64,000 bases of DNA, from positions 31,581,001-31,645,000 of the forward strand of contig NC_068975.1 of the NCBI RefSeq assembly GCF_016808095.1. The letters are read 5' to 3'. The number at the start of each line of letters is the position of its first letter. Position 1 is the first letter of the stretch. The translations under genes and the position numbers were made by a program. Under the pieces are notes generated by a model. The model did no database searches. It worked only from the letters and a program-made list of their open reading frames with translations, and had not been told where the DNA came from. Source of the stretch: Vigna angularis. Lineage: Eukaryota > Streptophyta > Magnoliopsida > Fabales > Fabaceae. Shown piece after piece: positions 40,883 through 57,395 of this stretch.

Positions 40883-41160
40883 AAATGTCAAATTCAGTTT
40901 TAAAGAATTATTTTTAATCTGAATTTGATTTAGGTTCTTTCCAATCTTAAATAACTAAAAAAATGACAAGTGAATTTAAAAATTATTACATAGATGTAAA
41001 ATAATGAGATATTCAGTTAAATGTCAAATTCAGTTTTAAAGAATTATTTTTAATCAAGCTGAATTTGATTTAGGTTCTTTCCAATCTTAAATAACTAAAA
41101 AACTGACAAGTGAATTTAAAAATTATTACATAGATGTAAAATAATGAGATATTCAGTTAA
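40883..41160 (+). repeat. Tandem duplication of about 136-140 bp
   Basis: AAATGTCAAATTCAGTTTTA starts at 40883 and again at 41019; both copies continue through TAGGTTCTTTCCAATCTTAA to GAGATATTCAGTTAA. The second copy has a few inserted bases (AAGC). AT-rich, no function seen. Confidence 0.92.
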
Positions 41161-41240
41161 TTTATTTGGAAATTTTTATATAAATTTAAATTTTTGTTAT
41201 CTTTGTATTATGATTGTTAGTATAAAGCTTAGATGAGTTG

Positions 41241-41243
<3 letters not shown>

Positions 41244-41305
<62 letters not shown>
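41244..41305. repeat. (TA)n microsatellite
   Basis: About 60 bp of alternating T and A. Confidence 0.95.
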
Positions 41306-41308
<3 letters not shown>

Positions 41309-41852
41309 CAATACAAAGTTTTTTAAGATAAATCATGTTTAGAATTTTTATAAAATTCTAAGAAGAAAATTGTTCCATCCACCACCTCAAGCTCCTGCTA
41401 CTTCTTTAAAAACTTTTTAATTACAAAATTATCCTTTTTACTTTAATCTTTTATTTTTTTTACTTTTTTTTTTATGAAAACCCTAGTCTTTAATTTTCAC
41501 TCTTATGGCTGTGCAGCCCTCAACCCCCCTCCCTAAACTCTCTCTTTTTTTTTTCAGAGTCGAAATATAGATCCATCTTGAATTTCAGTTATCCCATTGC
41601 GCCCATTGTTATCCTTGGGGGTGGTAGACAATGCTCTGCCCATTGTGCCCATTTAGTACAAAAGTGAAATTATTCAGAACACACATGGATATGAGCACAC
41701 ATCAATGTTATTTATTCATAGGCAATACAAAAAGTCACAGCATTGGAATCATTTATACAGAGAGTACAATATATAACTTCGCCATTATGATTTTAATTTT
41801 CCCATACAAGTGCATCCAAACAAAGATAGTCACTAGCCCCACATAGATATCA

Positions 41853-42567
41853 CTAGTGATGGAAGCGAGTTCTGTTCATCATCGTGATGAATTCCTCTGG
41901 ACTAACCACTCGATCCTCTGCACGTTTTGAGGGAAAGAAAATACATCTCAAAATCATGAGAAGCAGTTACAGAGACAAATGGTAAAGCAAGAGAAAATTA
42001 TGTCAAGTGACAAACTATGAAAAAATTTTCCCAGTAAATCTTGCATACAAAGTTAGAGACCTCTCATCATCTTAATTAATTCCATTTTAATCTTTTTTGC
42101 AACAGTATGTTCTGTTTAATGTCTTTGAGCGCAGACAACTGCCAATTAGAAGATCAAAGTAATGATAGTAGTATTTCATATGCACAGCATCATGTCAGCA
42201 TAATCTAAAGCTCATGAATCAATACAAATTCACAAGATAAGATGTCATTGGCAACATCACAGCCAAATAATAGAACAATAATTTTAAGACTATGAACAAC
42301 AACAATACCTCATGGCAACATTCAGCTCCTTGGCATCAATAGTACCTAAAAATCATCAAAGTAATAGCATTAATAAAAAATAAACAAAATTATTGGACAA
42401 TAGTGTTATTTTGATGCCAAGCTGAAGTGTAGATACAAAACCTGAGCCATCGGTATCAAATAACTCAAAGGATTCCATAATTTCCTGCTTCTTCGCGTTG
42501 TCAAATTATGGCGTCCTTTTTGTTTATTGTTGTACCTCCTAGATTCCCCTCTGTATAAAGAAGACTA
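41853..42567 (-). pseudogene. Centrin (caltractin-type EF-hand protein) pseudogene
   Basis: Three exon relics on the minus strand. 42564-42442 encodes SLYRG.SRR..KGRHNLTT, then after a one-base deletion KKQEIMESFELFDTDGSG; 42345-42309 encodes TIDAKELNVAMR; 41917-41853 encodes DRVVSPEEFITMMNRTRFHH and a stop. These are the N-terminus, first EF-hand and last EF-hand of a centrin. Defects: the start ATG is replaced by TAG, the one-base deletion shifts frame in exon 1, the exons for the middle EF-hands are missing between 41918 and 42308, and the last EF-hand loop is shortened. Splice borders (GT/AG) are still present, so it derives from a genomic duplicate, not a retrocopy. Centrins bind Ca2+ in microtubule-organising and DNA-repair/nuclear-pore complexes; this copy cannot make one. 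Confidence 0.85.
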
Positions 42568-42955
42568 ATACGGGAACTGTACAAGTTATTGGTTCATTCA
42601 ACATAATTTTTTTTTAAATCATTTTTTGCTCTGAACCCTAGATTTGATACAAGAAACAAAAAGAAGCTACTGACTTATGCGTATTATATATCTGAAATGA
42701 AGAGGAAAAAATTGTAAAAGAATAGTAGAACTAATGATGAATGATCCACTGTATTGGTTTCAGTGAGTTAGATGAGAGATCGTACCATGGTTGTCTGAGA
42801 CAGGCACCGAAACGACCAATATTGAAACAGCTTCGCAGAATCTCCCTTTCCCCGCTTTCTTATAATTCAACAACGTTTCCTCTGCACACGGCTAGAAAGA
42901 CTGCACCCTCAAATTTCTCAAGATAACCGCCCAGGCTCGACCGATGTACTACGTC

Positions 42956-42964
42956 CGTTTCTGG
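42956..42964. repeat. 9-bp target duplication, element A, left
   Basis: CGTTTCTGG, repeated exactly at 44160-44168 on the other side of element A. Confidence 0.88.
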
Positions 42965-44159
42965 GAGAGTTACTCCCTACGTCATCCCACTTACACCACC
43001 ATATTTTTTTTAAATTTCAAGACTATCTTTTATATTTTAAAATATCTTATATCCCACCTTTTTTTCTCGATGGATGTCAACACTCCTTGAAAAAAAAATT
43101 CTTCAACGGATATGCCACATTTCTTGAGTTTTTTCTTTTCTTAATTTTTAGTTTTTTAATTTATTGATTTTAAATTAATATATAAATATTATTTAATTTT
43201 TTTAAAATTATTACTTAATTATTTATAAATTAATTTTATTTTATTTAATAAAATAATAATTATTAATTTAATTTATGTATTATTATTTAAATAATAATTA
43301 AAATATTTTTAATAAATATATTAAAACGGATGTGGCGACATCCGTTAAATTTTTTTATTTTTAGTTTTTAATTTTTTAATTTTTTGTATTTTAAATTAAT
43401 ATATAAATATTGTTTAATTATTTTAAAATTATTACTTAATTATTTATAAATTAATTTTATTTTATTTAATAAAATAATTATTATTAATTTTAATTTATGT
43501 ATTATTATTTAACTAATAATTAAAAATTTTGTTATAAATCTACTAAACGGATGTGTCACATCCGTTGAATTATTTTTTTTTTTAGTTTTTATATTTTAAA
43601 TTAATATATAAATATTATTTAATTATTTCAAAATTATTACTTAATTATTTATAAATTAATTTTATTTTAATTAATAAAATTATTATTATTAATTTTAATT
43701 TATGTATTATTATTTAAATAATAATTAAAAATTTTGTTATAAATCTACTAAACGGATGTGCCACATCCGTTGAATTATTTTTTTTTTTAGTTTTTATATT
43801 TTAAATTAATATATAAATATTATTTAATTTTTTTAAAATTATTACTTAATTATTTATAAATTAATTTTATTTTATTTAATAAAATAATAATTATTAATTT
43901 TATTTATATATTATTATTTAAATAATAAATAAAATACTTTTTAAAAATCTATTAAACGGATGTGGCACATCCGTGATGTGGCCACATCCGTTGAAGTTTT
44001 TTTTTTAAAATAAAAACAATAAACTAAAATATAAAATATGTAAACAAATGTCAACATCCGTTGAAGGTGAAATAGGCGTTGACATCCGTTTTATAGAAGG
44101 GAAAATTAGGTATGAGGTGGTGTAGGGAGCGGTTGGTGGTGGTGTAGGGAGCAACTCTA
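42965..44159. mobile_element. Non-autonomous Mutator-like element A (1195 bp)
   Basis: Ends are inverted: left GAGAGTTACTCCCTAC, right (reverse complement) TAGAGTTGCTCCCTAC. A perfect 9-bp duplication CGTTTCTGG flanks it. The interior is a tandem array of about 205-220-bp AT-rich units, each closed by a palindrome of the form ACGGATGTGNCACATCCGT (near 43325, 43544, 43750, 43953). No coding sequence. It lies about 400 bp upstream of the centrin relic. Confidence 0.9.
43085..44000. repeat. Tandem ~205-220-bp repeats with palindromic junctions (element A)
   Basis: Units share TTAATATATAAATATTATTT, TTATTTATAAATTAATTTTA and the palindrome ACGGATGTG..CACATCCGT. Spacing between palindromes is about 219, 206 and 203 bp. 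Confidence 0.88.
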
Positions 44160-44168
44160 CGTTTCTGG

Positions 44169-44517
44169 ATGTCTGATATCGACGTTGAAATTCGTTTAAT
44201 ACTCTAGCGCGTACCATATCCGTTATGTTAGTCTTGTATATTAAATACCTTCAACCACCACCACCACCAGAAGCTCTCTGATCACCGCACCTTCTTCTTT
44301 TTGCACCATCACTTCCTCTAATCACTCACTCGACCACCTTCTTGCACCAGAATTGAGAGAAATTTCATTCAAACGAAAGTAATGGACTGTTTGGGAGGTG
44401 CATTGACACAGTGGTAGAATCATTAATGAAAGTATTGGTTGTTAGGTAAAATAATAAAAACAAAAATTAATTACCGAAGGGTAAAAAAAGAATGGGGAAG
44501 TATAGGTAGCAGGACGT
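44169..44517. other. Spacer between elements A and B
   Basis: Unique sequence with a CCACCACCACCACC run near 44255. No gene. It would be the loop if A and B pair with each other. Confidence 0.5.
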
Positions 44518-44556
44518 GGTGGTGGAGGGAGTAACACTCCTACTCCCTCCACCACC
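44518..44556. repeat. 16-bp perfect inverted repeat at the left end of element B
   Basis: GGTGGTGGAGGGAGTA at 44518-44533 and its exact complement TACTCCCTCCACCACC at 44541-44556, with a 7-bp centre. It looks like two element ends placed head to head. Confidence 0.93.
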
Positions 44557-45733
44557 ACCAAATCCTCCCTACACCACCTCATTCCTAATTTGCTCTTCAA
44601 ATTTCGCCTTCAACGAATATCAACATCCGTTTCACCTTCAACGGATGTTGATATCCATCAACGGATATGACCACATCCGTAACCTAAAAAAAAAAAAAAA
44701 AACAACATAACGGATATGGGACATCCGTTTAACTAATAATAATATAGAAATATTATAATAATTAATTAAATAATAATGTATAAATTAAATTAATAATTAT
44801 TATTTTACTAAATAAAATAAAACATTTATTTATAATTATGTAATAATTTTTTTTAAATTAAATAATATTTATATATTAATTTAAAATATAATAAATTAAA
44901 TAAACTAAAAAAAAACTTACGGACGGATTGGACACATCCGTTAATTTAATAACATAAAAAGTTTTACAATAATTAATTCAATAATAATATATAAATTAAA
45001 TTAATAATTATTTTACTAAATAAAATAAAACTAATTTATATATAATTATATAATAAATTTTTTAAAAAATAAATAATATTTATATATTAATTTAAAATAT
45101 AATAAATTAATAAAGAAAAACTTATGGATGTAGGACGTCCGTTTACTTAATAACGAAATTTTTTTTATAATAAATAATTAAATAATAATATATAAATTAA
45201 ATTAATAATAATTAATTTACTAAATGAAATAAAACTAGATTATATATAATTATATAATAATTTTTAAAAAAATTAAATAATATTTATATATTAATTTAAA
45301 ATATAATAAATTAATAAAGTAAAAAAAAAATAAAAAAATCGTACGGATGTGGCGATTAACGGATGTGACACATCCGTTTACTTAATAATATAAAAAATAT
45401 TATAAAAATTAATTCAATAATAATATATAAATTAAATTAATAATATTTATTTTATTAAATAAAATAAAACTAATTTATATATAATTTTATAAAAAAAATT
45501 AAAATAATATTTATATATTAATTTAAAAATATAATAAATTAATGAAAAAAAAAGAAAAAAACTCAAGGGATGTGGCACATCCGTTGAAGAATTTTTTTTT
45601 TCAACGGATGTTGACATTCGTTGAAGAAAAGAGGTGGGGTGTAAGATATTTTAAATGTAAATGATAGTTTTGGAATTTAAAGAAAACATGGTAGTGCCGG
45701 GAGCAATGTGGGGTGGAGTAAGGAGTAACCCTC
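44534..45733. mobile_element. Non-autonomous Mutator-like element B, inverted relative to A
   Basis: Ends match the same family (left ACACTCCTACTCCCTCCACC, right complement GAGGGTTACTCCTTACTCCA). The interior has four to five AT-rich units of about 210 bp in reverse orientation to element A, with palindromes near 44710, 44925, 45125, 45345-45380 and 45568. No matching target duplication could be found, so the exact borders are approximate and the left end may be rearranged. Confidence 0.75.
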
Positions 45734-45763
45734 AAGGTTTAACTTCAACGACTATAAACCTTA

Positions 45764-46629
45764 GGGTGTTACTCCCTCCACCACCACATAATGTTACTTG
45801 TACCTCTTCGTTTCTCTTTTTGCCCTTCAAGAGTAATATTTAAACGGATATGATTCATAAACGGATGTCAACATCCGTTTAACCATAATAAATCATTGAG
45901 AAGCTTAAAGTCATCATCAATAACATGGTCTTCAAGAGAGAAAGCTCGTGCTAGACAAAACCAACAAAAACCCATCAAAAGAAGCCCTCATCATTACATT
46001 AGTTATTACATGCGTTATTACTCTCAACACAATGGACAATATTATTTTCAAGCATTGGACTAAACATTGCTTTCTCGCGAAAAGCCACTTCGCTAACTTA
46101 TCATGCAAGAACTGAGGAGACGTGGAAACACTTTATCCTTTTCTCTAGACAAAGAGAATTTCACCTTTGTGACAAGGAAAGAGAGAATTTTGTGCCTTGT
46201 TACAATGTTCCAGTCAACTTGGTAGCAGGTTTCAAAGAAGGAGAAGAGTTTGATAAGCATTGTGAACTGTTAATTGAAGCAGAAAGGTGTTTGGTTAATC
46301 TTCCTATGGAATATAAAATTCCCTTCCTGTGGCCAACTAGCAGGGATGTTATATGGAGTGGAAATGTGAAGATAACCATAAAGCAATTTCTTTCGTGTGG
46401 AAGTATGACCAAAAGGTACTTCTTTCTCCATGCCAATTATGGGAGTAAAATGAAACCTCTTTGGGCTAAAATACTCATCAGACGGATGTCCATATCCGCG
46501 TACAGATTGTGACATTCGTTTAAGAATTCAACACATATATATTCACATCCGTTTATATATTAATTAAGGGCAAAAGAGGAATTGGGGAGGTGCAGGAAGG
46601 AGTAGGTGGTGGTGGAGGGAGTAACACCC
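45764..46629. mobile_element. Pack-MULE-like element C (866 bp) with captured gene fragment
   Basis: Terminal inverted repeat GGGTGTTACTCCCTCCACCA at both ends, flanked by the exact 9-bp duplication TAAACCTTA (45755-45763 and 46630-46638). Subterminal ACGGATGTCAACATCCGT-type palindromes place it in the same family as A and B. The AT-rich array is replaced by a roughly 600-bp segment with gene-like composition, part of which encodes a fragment of a putative methyltransferase (46144-46450). Confidence 0.92.
46144..46450 (+). pseudogene. Captured fragment of a QUA2-like putative methyltransferase (PMT family, DUF248)
   Basis: Translation in the frame containing LCDKERENFVPCYNV, then GFKEGEEFDKHCEL, ERCLVNLPMEYKIPFLWP, SRDVIWSGNVKITIKQFLS and GSMTKR. 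I recognise this as the central part of the Arabidopsis QUA2/TSD2-type putative pectin methyltransferases, which act in the Golgi. The similarity is co-linear and free of stops to about 46430, then fades. There is no start region, no catalytic remainder and no intron. It lies entirely inside element C, so it is a transduplicated piece and not a gene. Whether it is transcribed from the element cannot be judged. Confidence 0.85.
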
Positions 46630-46638
46630 TAAACCTTA

Positions 46639-49600
46639 TGCATCTTTTCCCAGCCCATTACACAATCTATCTTTAGAGGGCCTATTAATTTAACCCAATA
46701 CTTTAAGGCTGTTTCTAGCTGCACCTCGCTTTTTTCTTCCTCAAACCTCGTAAAACTCTTAAACTCCAAATTACCCTTCATTAAAACTACAATAAAAATT
46801 TAAAAAGTTACATCTGCTCCTCAATTTTTTAATATTTCATAAAAATTCTGCAATCGAAAGGTATTTCAGAATTGGGAATACGTTTTGGAGAAAATATCTT
46901 TTAATTCTATAATTTAAAATGCATTTTGCAAAAAAATTACATCCTGAAATACATAATTCGAAAGATATTTTCAAATTCATAAATATGTTTTCTGAAATGC
47001 ATTCTAAAATTATATTCTGAAACAAATTTTCAAATTCAAAATAATATTTTAGAATATATTTAAAAAATACATTTTGGGTTGAATATTTTATTAAACATTT
47101 CCAAATAACATAAACGACTTTAAAAAGAAAATATTCCAAATTGGTGAATCCAAAATATAGTTTTTATGAAAATATTCTAAACCCAAATTGGCTCTCCCCG
47201 AAGCATGTTGTCTTTTCCATTGTATTTTATTATAGTTTCTGATTCCGAGTGAAGAGAGGAGAGCATTTTAAGGTTTTTATTAACTTTTTAAATAGGGATA
47301 AAATGAGATTTATGATTTTTTAATTAGTCTTAGGCCATTGCTTTTTGAACCCCATCAATTTCCACCTGCAGCTCATATTTTATATATGAATGTTGTCTTT
47401 TCGATGGAGAAACGATGAACTGGTTTGTTGTGTGTGTTGGTTTTCCTGAAAGCTTTGATAGAGATGCGTAATGAATGAAACGGTGAAGGTAAAGTTTTCA
47501 AAAACCAAAATCTCAAAATAAGCTCCTGGAAAATGTATCTGAAATTAGTATGAGGGGGTCAAAATTTTGCAGGGCTGAAAATGGATAATGATGGTGTTTC
47601 AAATGTCATTAGTGTTAATGATGTTTGTTTGCAAGAATACAATTATTATTTAAAGGAATCATATACTAGATGTTCGTTTCATTATGATATTTTTGTATTT
47701 TCTAATAAATGAAAGCTTACAAAAAATAACTTGATTATGATAAGAAAAGATAAACATTTTAAATTATATAAGACTAAAGCTTTGTTATTAAATATAATAT
47801 GAATGCTAAGTATATAAAGACATTTGTGACACCAAAGACTTTATCTTTTTTATATAAAAGAGTTTATTATCTATATAATTAGATACAATATCTCATTATT
47901 GCCACTTTAAATATTTATCCAAAACATAATTAATTATTAAAATAAAAATAACCATTAAATTAAATCTCACTTAAATAACATATAATGAACATTTTTCTCA
48001 TTTTCTATATATTTTATATTTATATTTATAATCACTTATACTTTTAATATCATAATTATCTTCTGTATGAGTAGTAGATGGTAACAAGGAAAGATAGATT
48101 CATAGTTTGTAATATTTACTATTTCCATATGAAAAATAATTAATATACACTTACTACCACTAATGTGAATGACTAATGTAAAACAAAGTAGATTGAGAAT
48201 AATTAATTTCACACTTACAGTGAACTCTCTTTATAATATACAGAACTAGATATAAACAAAATCATAAGAGTCTAACGAGTTATTTGACATGGAGATTCAA
48301 CAACATATTTAAGAAATTAAATTAGAAAACTTAAATTAGGTATGACAGCGGAAACATTTATTTAGAATTAAAAGAAAAGATGGAAATGATGAGTAGCATT
48401 AATTATAATGGCCAGCTCTTTATGGCAAATATATATAACTAAATTGATAATATATTTTCCTTCATTAGCGCTTACAAGTAGCTGTCTGCAAATTTTATTT
48501 AGTGGTTTTGCTAAATATATCATGGTTAATTAATATGATTTATTGGGAAAATTAGGCATTAAAAGTAAAATTGCTGCATAAATGATTGGTAAACTTTAAA
48601 AGAATTTGTTTGTTATGGCAAGCTGACTAAAGTGGGTTCTATTTATTTGCAAGTTGACACAGTGTCTTTGCTTCTTGGCAATGTCTTGAACCCTTACTTC
48701 ACCACGTTATCTTCTACTTCTTGCTGTTTTTGCTCTTTCGTTTTTCCCACTCTTTCTTCAACTTCCCTTTCATTCTTTCCCAACCTTCTTGCTTCTTTCC
48801 TATATTCTTCTATTATTTCTTAACATATTAAAGGTAAGTTTGTGATATTCATCCCAAAAATACCACTCCATAAAAGAAAACATTGATTTGACACCTTCCT
48901 TAATTTTCCTTAATTTGATAATGTCTTCTCCTCTCTCATTAATGATTCTGTTAATGCTTGCAAGCACCACTCACCAATGCTTCTAGGAAAAAGAACTCTA
49001 AATTATTGTTTCGCTTATAAACAAAATATTTTTAATGAACTTTATTTCTGCTCTTGCCTGTTTCATTAGTGGGTTGCTTTCTAGGATCTTCTTAAATTCA
49101 GCTTAAATGAACCTTACATTTTAAATGAATTCGCCTTACTTTAATTGAATTAATTAAATTGTGGTACAACATGTAGATGCTAAGAATCTTATTCTAAAAT
49201 ATGAAAATCAATTATGTAATTTTGAAAATTTTGGAAGCTTATTTTAAAAAAAGAGACGAGGAACTAATAGAAATTAAAGTAGTTTTGCATACCTGAGCCA
49301 CTTTCTCCCTTTCTCAAAGATGTATAAATAAATGGAAAATTCGAGAATAGGTACATATAGACAAAGAAAAAAAGAAAAAAGAAATCTCATGTACTAAAAT
49401 TAGTTTAAGCAAAAGTTAAAAACAAAAATTCAGATAAATTAAATGAAAAAAGGTTCTACAAAATAACTCATGAATAAACTAATTTTTGTTTATATAAAAG
49501 TCTTTTTTATTTTTCATTTTTATGGAGAATTAAGAAAAAAAATCATCTAAATAAATTTTTAATTAAGAAAGACAACCTCCTTAATCCCATAAAAAAATAA

Positions 49601-51050
49601 TATCTATTATTTAATCATCAAGGAAGTCAACAACCGTGTTAATGTGAATAAGTTTAATATTTGTTCCCCAATCATATACAAATACACTATAGTTATTCTA
49701 TTTTTTTATATATTAAATTAACTAATACGACATAGGGATATCCTAAATTTTTATTCTAGCAAGTTTTTATCAAATAGCTTCTATTTGTGTTTAAGTTTCT
49801 TATTCTAAACTTTATTTTTCATGCAAATTTTAACTAAAATAGGCAAGTTTAAAGTTATGAAAATTATTTTTATCATGATAAGATTGTCTTGTCAGTATAC
49901 GTAGTGTAAATATTTTTCAATATAACTAAAATTTATAACATTAAATGTTTTAAAATATAAATACGATTGAACTAACTTTTCAATAAAAACTTTCAATAAA
50001 AAAATATAATCATGTTTTTTACGAATTAAAATTAGTTTACGCATAATTTAATTTGTAGAGCCTTTCTTGTATAATTTCTTTAATTTTTAGTTTTAAACTA
50101 TGCACGAGTTAATTTAATCAAATTCACAGCATATTGTTATTTTATATACATAGATTATATTTATATTTATAATAAATACTTTATATAATGAAATAAAGAT
50201 ATTTTTAAGTATTTAATGATTTAAAAAAAATCTAATTCAGACATGAAATATAAAGGAACAGATTAAAAGATAGTTTAAAAAAAAATAATATACGAAATTG
50301 ATAAAAATTAGAAAGAAATTATGGTGTTTAAATTTTAAAAGATATTCTCACGTTTGATACGTTTATTCCATCACGTAAAGAGAGAATATCACATTTTTTT
50401 AAGCACCTCAAAAGTTACATCTCAAATATTATAAAAATCTGATCTGTGTATAGTCCTTAAGCATAATTAAAAATTCATATATTTAATCGTTAAAGAACAT
50501 TAAATTGATCTGTTGAAACTGAAAGCTGAAACATTAAATAAAAATAAAATCTTGCGTTAAATTAGATCCTTAGCATCAGCAACGGCAAGGTTGACAAAAG
50601 TGTGAATAGATTGAATTCGGTTTATTCATACTCATTTAATTTTAACCGATAAATAATTACTAATTAAAAATAAGTACACTATAAACTAATTTTATTATAT
50701 ATATTTAACATGTTTAACGATAATTTATATTTAGGTTTTAAACGAAGCTGGATAAAGAGAAAATGGGGATAATTAAGGAGGATGAGTTGTGTTGTGTGGC
50801 GTGTTAAGGAAACCAACCATAATTAACTTTTGAGGTACGAAAGCGAATCAGTTACATCGGAGGGTCACGAGAAAACCCACTCTCCCAATTCCTCATCATA
50901 GTTTGATGAACGGTTAAAGATGCGGGACCCACAATGAGTACGAGATTAGCTTAAAACCTCAGCTGGCCCCACCACACTGCCACCCAGAACCAGATACTCA
51001 CTTTCTCTTCTTCCCACCTTTAAATTCTCCTTCTCTTCCTCATTTCAATT
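46639..51050. other. Intergenic AT-rich DNA upstream of the aspartic proteinase
   Basis: No supported gene. 46840-47170 contains degenerate short repeats rich in GAAATACATTTT/AAAATGCATTTT-type words and may be part of another decayed transposon, with possible ends near 46710 and 47370. The rest is low complexity. Confidence 0.45.
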
Positions 51051-51083
51051 CCATTAATTCTTCCTCTGCTTTCGTTTCCTTTG

Positions 51084-55241
<4,158 letters not shown>

Positions 55242-56690
55242 AGAATTCTTGTGTCTCGCACAATGGCAACAGTACTTGTCTTATTTTTTTTTTCTCGTGT
55301 TAAAAAAAACTGAAACTACCTCGTTATATTGAATATTTGCTACCATCATCAGCTTATAGTTTGTATACCTTTGCAATCAAAATGGGCCTAAAGCTATGGT
55401 TGTATATATATTATTAACATTATCCTAATCCCTCCCCATATGTATTACACACATTAACATATGTCTGTCGGGGGTAGTGGGGCTCTTATTAAGCTGTGGC
55501 CATGTTGGGACTCTGCTATGTATGCTTGCTTCTTGAATGGTGTAAATGTGACTTTTGTGTTTCTTATTTTAATTTCTCAGTTCTTTATGCTTTGCATCAT
55601 ATGTTAGATGCTTCAAAGTTCAAACTGCATATAAAAAAGATTAAAAAAGGAATGTGTGTCAGATTTAGATGCTTCAAACTATGTTACAAGTATGACGTTG
55701 GAAGTTATTTTACACTAATAATGTCAATTTGTTCACAGCTCAATGGTACCATTCTCTAATAGCCAAGTGTGTAGTGATGATATAAGAACTTTTAATTTTA
55801 TTAAGCAAACGGTAAATCTTTTTAAAAAAAGAAAAGGAATCAACAATAATTCCGATTTTTCTTTTTTTTTTCTTTTTGAAGTTGCATCAAGGAAGTGATT
55901 TATAGAAAAACTTGTATATTATAATTAATAGGTTGGATCTTATTATATCAAATAACATCAAGCACTCTTTCATCTTCACCTGATCTTTGTAGTTGGTATG
56001 GTAGCATTTTAACAATCAATATATGGTAAAGAGAGGACCAAAGTATATTATTAATGACAATGAACTCTGAAGATGGTGGCAGAAATAATTTTTCGAAAAT
56101 GGGTAGTGGTTGGTTTTTTCTATAATGTAACACATAATTCTAGAAAAATCAGACGGATATCTTGATAGTTACGACCATTCATTTGAAGTATAAGAGCCCA
56201 TTGTTTGCACATAAAGAAGAGCACCTCTTTTAAAAAGAGTTTCTATAGTTAGTAAAGGTTTCTCAAGACTTACATTCCCGATAATAATAAATTTATAATT
56301 TAAGTATTATAAAAAATTTCATGATAGTATATTGACATAATATAAACTTTAAGACCATAAGTCTTATTATACAATATTTGTTTGTTTTGGATTTAAAATT
56401 GTAGATAAATTTTAAAATTGATGTGATACAGTGAAATATTGTAATGTGGAGAGAAGAAATATTGTATTCTCACTTTTGTTTAGGATCTAATTATGGAGTA
56501 AGTGTGGGGATTTGTTTTTAGATAAAGTCTTGTTATTTTTATTTTACTTTAGAGGTTTTACATGTTAAAATTGGTAATGTTATTTTTCGATCTTCTTACC
56601 TCAATATATTTTATTTAACAAGTGAATGTTGATAGTTTAGTAACTACCAGTAACAGTACATCTTAAAGTAATAAGCATACCTTAGATATG
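55242..56690. other. Aspartic proteinase 3' UTR and intergenic DNA
   Basis: 3' UTR probably to about 55450-55620. Nothing gene-like after that. Confidence 0.45.
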
Positions 56691-56693
56691 TTG

Positions 56694-57395
56694 AAATTTG
56701 AAAATGGAAATTTCAAGGCCAGGTTCTACAACAGTTGAAGAGGGGTTTAATTTGTCAAGAGAAAGTGATGGGGAAACCTCAATTATCGTGTTGTTTGACC
56801 TATTATTTTATTTAGAGTTGGAATTATTAGTATATTCATGGAGACTCACATGCATGTCATTTGCTGGGTGTAAAAAGAATTTCGAGATATATTAAAGGAA
56901 CTTTGACTGAATTTTTTTATACTAAAAATAATGATTTTAAGCTTTTTGATACGAATTTAGTAATTGGACAAGAGATGCATAAAAAAAAGAGTAGGTTAGG
57001 ATGCACATTTTATTTTATCTTAGTGCAATATTATGGTCTTACAAAAGTAAATATAGTTACAGCATTAAAGAAGAATACATAACAACTAATTTTGCAACTC
57101 AAGTAATATGTGTAAGAGTAATTTAGAAAGTATAGCTTCAAGTAAGTCACAAAAATATTTTTCGTCAACAAGTTCACAATTTTGTTACGAAAAAAAAAGC
57201 ATAGTATTTCAGAGACATATTCCAAACACATTGGTATTTAATTTCTTTGGATTCAAGAGTTGACAAAAGAAAAAGAAATAGGGATCAAAACCAAAGATCA
57301 AATTGCAAATAGTTTTAACAAGTCAGTAAAAGTTGAACTATTTTACAAGTTTAAAAAATGCTTAAAATGATTCAAACTCAATTTAAAGGGGGTAA
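56694..57395 (+). mobile_element. Ty1/copia polyprotein relic (end of reverse transcriptase and RNase H)
   Basis: Frame-shifted translations give TTVEEGFNLS.ESDG, ISIFMETHMH, then LGVKRISRYIKGTLTEFFYT..DFKLFDTN, and later RKYSFK, NKFTILL, SKHIGI, FLWIQELTKEKEIGIKTKDQIANSFNKSVK. These follow the order of the copia RT C-terminus and RNase H (VKRI.RYIKGT..DFKL; STILL..SKHI.I..HFIRE..KE.EI..TKDQIA..F.K.LK). Several stops and shifts break it. It ends with a purine tract AATTTAAAGGGGGTAA, directly before TGTTAGG at 57396, a likely 3' LTR start. Confidence 0.8.
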
